Below, one piece after another: positions 55,923-64,000 of a stretch of DNA of 64,000 nucleotides; the first letter of the stretch is position 1, and each line of letters starts with the position of its first letter. The notes below the pieces were generated by a model, which was not told the origin of the DNA, searched no databases, and saw nothing but the letters and a program-made list of their open reading frames with translations. Source of the stretch: Favolaschia claudopus (lineage: Eukaryota > Basidiomycota > Agaricomycetes > Agaricales > Mycenaceae); NCBI GenBank assembly GCA_037176885.1, contig JAWWNJ010000051.1, positions 310,001-374,000 of the forward strand, read 5' to 3'. The translations under genes and the position numbers were made by a program.

Positions 55923-58900
55923 TCATTCTTTGATTTGTCCGTGCTTCTTCATCCATTCTCGGATGTGAGGAAGACCGGTCATTGGACCACGCAAAGGAAC
56001 CTCTGAAGGTAACTTGGGAGCAGGGAGGCCGGTTTCTTGTAAAGCGTTGGCGCGCAGTTCGTCCCAAGTCCCTCCTCTATTGAATATCTCTGGTTTTGCG
56101 TTCGCTGGTCGAGAGTTTACTATTTCCAGTCGCAGCGCGTCAGTGGCTTCGTCGTCAACGCTGAAATCATCATTGACGACCACTCCATAGCGCCTTGCTC
56201 CCTCCTGTGAAATTAGACCACGATGAACTTCAAGCGCGACAAGATGGGCAGGTCGTTTTGTCGAGTCTCCATAACCGCCACCTACAGACAAAAAGCCCAG
56301 TGTAGGCAACACTTATCGGGAACAGAAGCCTTACCGCCCCATGTAAGCCATTCGAGCAAGTCATCTGAGATGGACGAGAGATTGGTTACGTATATCCGGT
56401 CTATGGCGGTTGACGCTTGCCTTTCTGAACCCTGATGTGATCTTGCTTGCTATTCAACTGCGAGAATTGAAGATTTCCCAATGTATCCGGAGTACACCGA
56501 CAGAACGCTTACCACCTCTCTCCTTCCTGTTCCGTCCCCATGATGGACCAGAATCTTGATCGAACGGCCGCCCGGTTCACCCCCAAGAACACCGAAAGGT
56601 TTACTGAGCCATCTATTCATCGTAAGCGATCGGCAGAGCAACCCAGTGCAAGCCAACCTGTCGTCGTGAATTGAAATCTCTCCTTCCTCTAAGAAACGAT
56701 AGAATATGCGTTGACCGTTACCACCGCGGTATAGTCCTGGCCCGCCGGAGTCTGTGACAGTGTTGTACTTTTCTATACGAAGGGGTAGGTAAAGTTCCAA
56801 GAATTCGTTGGGTACAGATTTCATGGCGGGCCCTAGGTTGAAGTCAGCTAAAGTTGAGTTTCGTCCAAGCAGGGAATGCTGCAGCTCACACAGGCAATGA
56901 CCATCCATCCCTGTGAGACAAAGCATCAATGTTACATTCATTTCAGACTGTTGCTAAAAGCACCATCGCCTGTAGGTCTCGCTGGGATTCCGCCAAATCC
57001 AATCTACGGAGCGGTGGTCTGAGCCTGACACATTGAAATAATATGCACAGGATGCGATACCTGGTACAGCTGGAACCATTCCCCATTCTCTCTGAATCTA
57101 TTGCTGGATTTAACTACATATCATGCAGCCACACTTAAGATTCTCACCCAGAATACATGAAGTGAGGCGAATCCGAAAAGCCACCTGCGGTCATGAATTC
57201 CGGGGCCTGCCCAGCTTTTAGAAACAAATGCACGAAAACTTGAGAAATGCATGCCTTTTGTCCAAGAAGGCCTGTCAGTACGTCCATCACTCTGCCCAGA
57301 AGGTGCGTGCGCGTTGACAAGGCAGCAGGCCGCAGAGGATTGAGCAAAGTGCCTTCCGGAATATGAAGGTCCACCAGGTCATGAAAGCCGTCGTTGACAA
57401 CGCAGCGCGGGTCGTAGACTGTGACCAAATAAATTCCGATGAACCTGTCAATGCAATGTTACACCGCAATCACTGAGAGACTGGCAATCCGAACATCTTG
57501 AACATATTGTGACTGAGATAGTAATTTACTGAACTAGGGCTTTGTGGATCGGTGCCTGTGTGTACAGTATTCGATGCTTCAACCACAGGAAGTACGGAAT
57601 CGCACCCACCTGTGAAGTCCATCCTGAGGATTCCGTCCTTTTTCGACATGGTACAAGCAACTTTCCATGGACCGACTCCCCGACCATCATCATCAATCCA
57701 GTCTTCAAAGTAGACGGGTTCGTCGGGAATGACTTCCTGAATCAACGTGCCCACTGCCTTCTTGTTCCGGTCAAGTAGTTCTTGAATGATTGAGAAATAG
57801 TTCTCGTCGCCAAATCGAGTATACAGCTCTTGCATGCGTTTCGCAGCCAGCGTACAGGCTGCCACAAGGGCTCGCGTATCGCTCCGGTTCCATTCTGGCA
57901 AGCGGCAATTGCGGTAAAGCACCTCCCTCAGGGGTTCATTCCAGACACCCCTCGAAGCGACCTTGGTGACAGGGATTTGAATGCCCTCTGGAAATCTTGG
58001 GGTTTGTATTTGAAAGGCATCAAGTTAACCAAGGCGGTACCTTCGAAGATACTCTTCGCTCCCGTTGGAAGAGATCCCGGTACCGCACCTCCATCTAAAC
58101 GCAGGAACAATTGTGAACAAGAATTCGCAGCCAGTTGAGGATGGATACAGACTATCTGTCATATGGCCAAAATTTGCGCTCCATCTGGTCATATGCGATG
58201 TAGTTTCGCCTTCCCTGTTCAGAAAGATCAAGCCTACTCACGCAATTAGTTTCTTGTTCATATGAATTGGCATCATGACAAGCCAGTCGTTGAGATGCGA
58301 GATGGATCCACCGACGCTGTAAGGGTCGTTCACTAATACTGATCTTTGAGTATTGCCTCGAGTATGTGGACTTAGCGAACGTACCAAGAAAAATGTCGCC
58401 CTCTAGAAAGATAAGGAGCAAGGACGGGTGAGATGAAATGGCGATGTCAAAAATGACCACGAAAACCTTCGATGGTACCGTTCCACATTTGGAGGAACTG
58501 TCCGATGAAAGAGCCAAATTGCCCCACTATCATTTTGCCACTAAAACTGTCATTGAGTCCCGTCCCATTAGAGGAGATTGGCAGGTGGAAGTACCTGGGT
58601 TCCGCGATAACATTGAATTCGTCCTAAGCCGATGGCTGTTAGGTTGCCATTAGAGGGAAGTTTTCAAAGCGTACTTGTTGCTCCCTGATAGCAGGAGACA
58701 TAGAGACGCGAGTCATGAGAGTGTCCATCTCATTTCGTGCATTTCGAAGTGCGGACTCGAATATATCAACCATTATCGTGTCCAGCCCTTTCGACGCTCC
58801 AGACTCGACAGAGGCAGCCGTTGAATCATTAGATTCCCATATCAGCAGGTTACCAAATTCGTCAACTTCCGCCTTGAATCCAGGTAGGACAAGGGTATTG

Positions 58901-61366
58901 CTATCCATCTCAGTGATGATGCATGGGCCTTTGAAACCTTTTCAGCACGAGGCGGTCAAACTGGATTCATCCTACTTGCCTTGCACCACATGGCCCCATT
59001 GGAGCGCAGAGCGAGTCCAGATAACACTGTCGTGGTATTCAGTATTTTGATACACCAGGGTTGTCCTTTTAGAAACAGCTGAGCTATCGGGTTCCACAGT
59101 GTCTGCTTTTGTGAGCCGCTGGATCTTGAAACCTGGGGAGACTTCTTCGGCTACGATCCGCAAATTCATCAATTCAATATCTCTTGATAGTTTGTATGTG
59201 AAGGCCTTCTGATGAGCGGTCTCGAACAAGTCACTGATATGAGCCGACGCATCGAGCTGGAGCTGAGTAAATTCGGCATCCACGGAAAGTGTTATTGCCT
59301 GTCCAAGGTATCTTGAAAATCATGATCAGTTGGGTGGCACAAACCTTCTCGAAGAATTACCGCAAATCTGCCTGGTATTTGAACACCTGTAAGATGTGAG
59401 CTCCGTCCAGTGCTTGAGTGGGACTTATGACTTGCCTGGAGATGCCTGGGTACAGCTTGTTCTTGCAGCATGATTGTTTCAGCCTTTGCCAATAATTCCT
59501 GATAGCCGTTTAGTATATCCTCGTTGTTCGCGTGTGCTAGATTGCGGATGAAAGTGCGGGTCTCTTCATGCCTCAAGATGGTCGTTGCATCGCCCCATGC
59601 ACACAAAACACCGGGGGATGGCGGAATGATGACGGGCCAAGAATGCAGGAGAATGCCTAGAGCGTTTGCAGCTAAAGGGCCCGCACCTCCGAAAGCCACA
59701 AGAGAAAAATCCCTCGGGTCGTAGCCTTGCTCAACACTGACGAGGCGCAGAGCACCGTACATGGTTTCGTTGGCTATCCGTATGATACCTTCGGCCGCCT
59801 CGTAAAGGCCGATACCAAGGTCATCAGCAGTTCTCTGAACCGACTCTCTCGCGGCATTGAGATCCAGCTTGAAAGATCCGCCGAGAAGGTATTCTGGTAG
59901 ATAACCGAGCACGGCATTGGCGTCGGTGACGGTTGTTTGTGTCCCGCCAGCGCCATAACACGCTGATGAATGAGTAACTCAAGATTGGAACGCAGAGCAG
60001 TATCCGTGTCACTTGCCTGGTCCTGGAACTGCACCAGCGCTTTCTGGCCCAACACGGAGGGACTTCGTAACATGCCCGCAGCTCAACATCAATACCAACA
60101 AAAGATGGAAGTTTGAGCGCGATACTTGAGGAACATGAGCTATAGATCCACCTCCTGCACCAACCTACACGAATCGGTCCACATTTAATTTTGTTACGAT
60201 GAGCCTCAACTGAACTGACCATTCGAACATCGACCGACGGTGACCTGACAATGAGATCGGCTACGTGTGTTTCTCTTCGAATTCGCGGAGTTGCATTCTC
60301 GATCAATGCAACATCCGTCGAAGTACCTGAGGGCAATATCTATCCGAAAAGATTCGCGACGAAAACGAAAGAATCTCACCTCCCATATCAAGCGTAATAA
60401 GATTCTTGTACTTTGTTTCCGCCGCCACAGACGACACTACGCCAGAAACTCCACCCGCCGGACCAGATAACGCCAAGGTGACAGGAAATCGGGTGGCTAG
60501 TGCTACAGAAGATAATCCACCATCTGAGCGAAGAATTCGGAGATGCTTCGTCTTGCCCTCCAAAGATTTGAGGAGATTGTTTAGGTACAAACTGACCTTT
60601 GGTTGAATGTAGCTGTTGCACACTGCTGTTACAGTACGCTCGTACTCCATGAGTTCTGGGAGGACATCCGAAGACAATGAAACTGGGACATCTGGGAAGA
60701 CATGGGCAAGGACTTTGAGGACGTCCTGCTCGCTGGTTACAAGAGTCAACTAAGGGGGTAATGCTATGATAATACAAAGCGTACTGAGAGGAATTCGCAA
60801 ATGAGTTTATGAGGCTAACGGTGATAGCCTCAGGCTTTTGGAGGAGAAGTGGTTGCAGCCGCTGTTTGAACACGTCGGCATCGAATGGTCGAACCTCAGT
60901 GCCGTCTGTCGCAATCCGTCCGGGCGCTTCAATGGTGGCCTCAAGTGGCGCCAAAGGTTCCGGCTTCTTCCAAGTGATCCAGCTCGCCAAGCCGCCGGGC
61001 ACCTGCGATCTCCTTGTCTGTAATATATCTCGGTAACCTTCCGTCACGATGAGGGCAACCTCAACAGCTCCGTCAGTGCCGATGCGCTGTACAAGAACCC
61101 AGGAACTAAATAACCTTGGCTCCGGCTCCTTCCAGGATTGCATTTGTCGCCACGGTGGTGCCGTGGTTGACTACTTGCACTTGAACGCTCGCGCTATCGG
61201 GAATCTTCTCCAGGACTTGGTCAGTACCCCTACAAACCGCGAGTGACTGATCTTTCGGGCTACTCGCCACCTTGGCTCGCCAGGTTTCGCCAGTGTCCAC
61301 ATTCAGCAACAGAATATCGGTGAACGTCCCGCCCACATCGACGCCGAGACGATAATTGCCGCCCAT
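55923..61366 (-). CDS. OXP1: 5-oxoprolinase / N-methylhydantoinase (fused HyuA-HyuB)
   Basis: About 18-20 exons encode roughly 1,250 residues from ATG 61366 (MGGNYRLGVDVGGTFTDILL). An upstream ATG 18 nt earlier is in frame. The HyuA half has phosphate-binding motifs DVGGTFTD, LDMGGTSTD and VAFGGAGPLAANALG, plus VNHGTTVATNAILEG, SGPAGGVSG and PGPACYGAGG. The HyuB half begins SPAIREQQDEFNVIAEP and contains NDPYSVGGSISHLND, WSANFGHMTD, VLYRNCRLPEW, VNDGFHDLVDLHIPEG, DSGGPGLYRGGNG and WGGGGYGDSTKRPAHLVALE. Such enzymes open 5-oxoproline or hydantoin rings with ATP, as in the glutathione cycle. Introns 60016-59963 and 58981-58940 have GCAAGT donors. No frame breaks were found. Confidence 0.87.
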
Positions 61367-61693
61367 GGTAGTTCTTCGAAACAAGGGGATGGTGTACCCG
61401 TTGAGAGTGGAACTGTGCCATTTAGAGATAAGAAGACCGCTTCTTAGTCGGCAGTAGATTCTAAATCGGCAGAGAAGGATACCACGAGTAGGATTACAAA
61501 GCTAGCACTTTCGAAGTTGGATTCGCTCGGTTGCCGGTCGACATTCGTGAGAAGCAGTACATGCAAAAAATGTACGCACCATGAACAGAGAGAAAACAAT
61601 CCTCAAGCCAATTGGAGGTGACGAGTTTACCAAGAAATCAAATCACACCACGACCATGAATAGCAAACAACACGGAAAACATGGCGGTCTATC
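61367..61693. other. Intergenic region
   Basis: About 330 bp between the OXP1 start and the 3' end of the next gene, both on the minus strand. No element was recognised. Confidence 0.4.
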
Positions 61694-63724
61694 CTAAGCT
61701 CCAATTACTTCGGGCAGTTTTTTCTATGAAATGAAGCCGATGAGTGGTAGGGCACGGGAAGCAATGATTGAACAATTTCTCACATAACCAACAGCTGTGA
61801 AGTCATACTTGATCCCAGCCTTCTCTATTTTACGCCTCCGCTCCGCTTGCCGTTTCAGTAACCGATGATCTGCGCGCATCTGTTCGTCCTTCGTCCGTGG
61901 CTAGATAGATAAATTCTGATCAACGCCATCCTCATCGTATCGCAAATGGAAGATAGAGCGAACCTTGTTATATTCCGCCTGCGCTACCCGAGCCGTTGGT
62001 ACGGGCCGCCACTTTCGATTCGCGCCAACCCAAAGCTCGGGGTGAACCTGGTTCTTAGGGATGAGCTTACACCGCAGGATGTGCCCCATGAGGAGATAGT
62101 TGTCCATGGTTTCCGCCACGATCTGTGCGACCGATGAGGAGTCGAATTCGATGAAGCCGTAGTGCTTTGATTGACCGGTCTGAACGATGAAGGGTAAATT
62201 ATGTTAGTATGGTTTATCGCAGGGGATAAGAGTTTTTTTCATACCCTCCGATTGCGCGATACGCGAAGACGCGTTACGTTCCCGAATTGGGAGAAATACG
62301 CCTTGAGCTGATCCTCGTAGAATCCATGCGGAAGTCGGCCAAGGTAGAGCACACCACGGTCAGAGGCCTGCATTATATGAATAAATACGATCAAGAAAAT
62401 AGCAAGCAAAAGTGTGTACTCACCGGTTGTCGTTTAGCGTTCTCCAGCTTCTGCTTGACCGTAACGTCGTCCTTTGCAATCGTCGGTAGCTTTGCAACGT
62501 CAAATGCAGAGACCTCGACGTCCATGTACCCGTCATCGTCGGAAGAGTCGTCATCATCCGTCGAAAACCCATGTAAGAGTTGTTCGTCGTCGTCGTCAGA
62601 ATCTTCCGACTCGTCAGGAACGGGTTCGAAATCTGCTTCGACCACAGCGGTTGGTTGTGAAGCTTTTTTCGACTTTTTCGGAGGCTGAGCGACGTCCAGG
62701 GGCGGTGCTTCGGAAATGGGTTCGGGGACCATGACAACTTTGGACGTTTTCCTTGATTTTTTGGGAACCGCGACGTCCAACACCTCGGCCAAAGGATCCA
62801 ACTCCTTGGGAGTAGCCAACTTTGACTTTTTGGATTTTTTTGATGGTTTGTCAGGGACCTCTTCTTCTGCCTGAGCAGCCGGCAAAGATTCGGGCTCGGG
62901 CTCAGCAGGCTGAGATTTAGATTTTTTCGATTTCTTTGAGGGCTTGAGCGCGGCATCGATCGACTCCTTCACCACTAGAGGCTGGGGATCCGGTGCGGTG
63001 GGTAGCGATTCCGCCGTGTCAGCAGTCAACGAGGATTTCGGCTTCTTGGATTTTTTCTTCGGGTGTTCGGGCGGTATTGGTTCCTCGTCAACAAGTAAAG
63101 CGACTGGCTCTGGGTCGGGAATGCTCTTGGACTTTTTAGATTTTTTTGACGGTTTGGCAACCTCCTCATCGACGGCGGGTGCAGGGTCGACCGGCTCTGC
63201 TACCTTCGACTTTTTAGATTTTTTGGAAGGTTTGGGAGCGTCCTCCTCGACGACCGATGGCTCGGGCTCGGGGGGTGGGGGAAGGGCTGTCACTTTAGAC
63301 TTTTTCGACTTCTTCTCGGGTTTCTCTGAAGGGCCGTCCAGCGCAGGGGTGGGAGCGGGATCGTCGAGCGTGGTTGTGCGCGATTTTTTGGACTTCTTTG
63401 TGAGGGATTTGTCGTCTGTTTGATAGCTCAGGTGGAATTGTGTGCGGAAGACAGTTAGTTAGACGCACCCTGAGTTTGCATTTCGACGTCAACCTCTCCT
63501 ACTTGGCCATCCTTGTCTTTCTTGGCCTTTTTCCGACTCTTTCCAGCAGTTGCGTCCGCAGGAACCTCACCCGGTATAGGCTCAACATCAACGCCAGATT
63601 TCTTCCGCTTCAAACTTTTGGAAGGTGCTGCATCCCCAGATGGCGCCGAATCCTCCGCTTCAGCCTTGCGTTTTGATTTTTTGTCTGTTTTCTTGGAGGA
63701 CGCGAGTTTGGAGGACTCGGACAT
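61694..63724 (-). CDS. NOP15: NIFK/Nop15-like nucleolar RRM protein with Lys-rich repeats
   Basis: Five or six exons run from ATG 63724 (MSESSKLASSKKTDKKSK) to TAG 61694. The first two thirds are a Lys/Ser/Pro/Glu-rich region with about nine copies of a KPSKKSKKSK-like unit separated by acidic spacers, then an Asp/Ser-rich block. One RRM follows: GVLYLGRLPHGFYEDQLKAY (RNP2), TRLRVSRNRR-TGQSKHYGFIEFDS (RNP1) and ILRCKLIPKNQVHPELW. Last is a basic helix (LLKRQAERRRKIEKAG) and the end KKLPEVIGA. Single-RRM proteins of this type (NIFK in animals, Nop15 in yeast) work in early 60S ribosome assembly in the nucleolus. Yeast Nop15 lacks the long N-terminal repeat region. It is 56 bp from the divergent next gene. 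Confidence 0.82.
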
Positions 63725-63780
63725 GGTAGAAGACAAGAAGAAATTTGGAAGATTGACGTTACAGCCAAACACCGGCTGAA

Positions 63781-64000
63781 ATGAACTGTATTCCGCGATT
63801 CACAAACCCTCATTCCATTCGCAGCGCCGTCGAATGTGTAGCCCGTTCTCAACTATTTGACTCGCCTGCAACCGATGAACACGACCCTGAATTACAGAGT
63901 GCTTTAACCGAACTCATACAATCTACTTTCCAAGTCGATCGCCCTAAGAAAAGGCGAAAATTGAATCCACCAACGACTGAGGGCGGCGATGAGCCAGAGA
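63781..64000 (+). CDS. 5' end of an unknown gene (3' partial)
   Basis: An open frame begins at ATG 63781 (MNCIPRFTNPHSIRSAVECV) and runs off the window end without an intron in the 73 visible codons. The visible part is hydrophilic and has a basic cluster RPKKRRKLNPP that could be a nuclear localisation signal. No family can be named. It is divergent from the RRM gene, with 56 bp between the start codons. Confidence 0.5.
   Translation, partial: MNCIPRFTNPHSIRSAVECVARSQLFDSPATDEHDPELQSALTELIQSTFQVDRPKKRRKLNPPTTEGGDEPE

Noticed and set aside
1..64000. tRNA genes, rRNA, CRISPR arrays or operons.
   Set aside because: I saw no convincing tRNA B-box with matching arms and no repeat array; the sequence is a spliced eukaryotic genome. 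A dedicated tRNA scan was not possible.

Overview
This window is nuclear DNA from a filamentous basidiomycete fungus, most likely an Agaricomycete. Genes are closely packed on both strands, almost all are split by introns of about 41-80 nt with GTNNGT donors, and the protein families are typical fungal ones (SWI1, NPR3, TRPY/Yvc1, Zn2Cys6 regulator, siderophore transporter, PRP40). No prokaryotic, organellar or viral sequence was seen. Exon structures were worked out by hand from reading frame, splice-site consensus and known protein motifs; where exons are listed, the coding lengths add up in frame.

Layout. 1-8.1 kb: tail of an acidic protein, SWI1-type ARID subunit of SWI/SNF, the spliceosomal protein CCDC130/Saf4, and CCR4-NOT subunit 11. 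8.5-18.2 kb: a Yvc1-type vacuolar cation channel, a YANK-type kinase, NPR3 (TORC1 inhibitor) and a J-domain protein. 18.6-27.2 kb: an MBOAT/wax-synthase-like acyltransferase head to head with a Zn2Cys6 regulator, then a DHA2-type MFS exporter and an alpha/beta-hydrolase; this looks like a small metabolic neighbourhood without an obvious core synthase. 27.6-29.4 kb: a nucleotidyltransferase-like gene whose first exon is split by a 524-bp hAT-type MITE with a perfect 8-bp target duplication. 29.5-33.6 kb: an uncharacterised basic protein, an F-box/ankyrin-like protein and eIF1A. 33.6-35.3 kb holds no gene I can support. 35.4-39.3 kb: a PHO84-type phosphate transporter broken by six single-base frameshifts, then an NAD-dependent epimerase. 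39.5-49.7 kb: an F-box protein, mitochondrial ribosomal protein bL21m, a SAM methyltransferase, an unknown protein, PRP40 and an NT-C2 protein. 49.9-55.8 kb: a ZNG1/CobW zinc GTPase, a siderophore-iron transporter with two iron-regulator GATA sites in its promoter, and a macro-domain protein. 55.9-63.7 kb: a 5-oxoprolinase/hydantoinase and a NIFK/Nop15-like nucleolar RRM protein. The 5' end of an unknown gene runs off the right edge.

Most genes are housekeeping or regulatory and do not form one pathway. What stands out is structural: about ten GC-AG introns, many microexons including an exon that is only the start codon, a recent MITE insertion in a coding exon, one decayed transporter among otherwise intact genes, and a tandem in-frame duplication in the MFS exporter.
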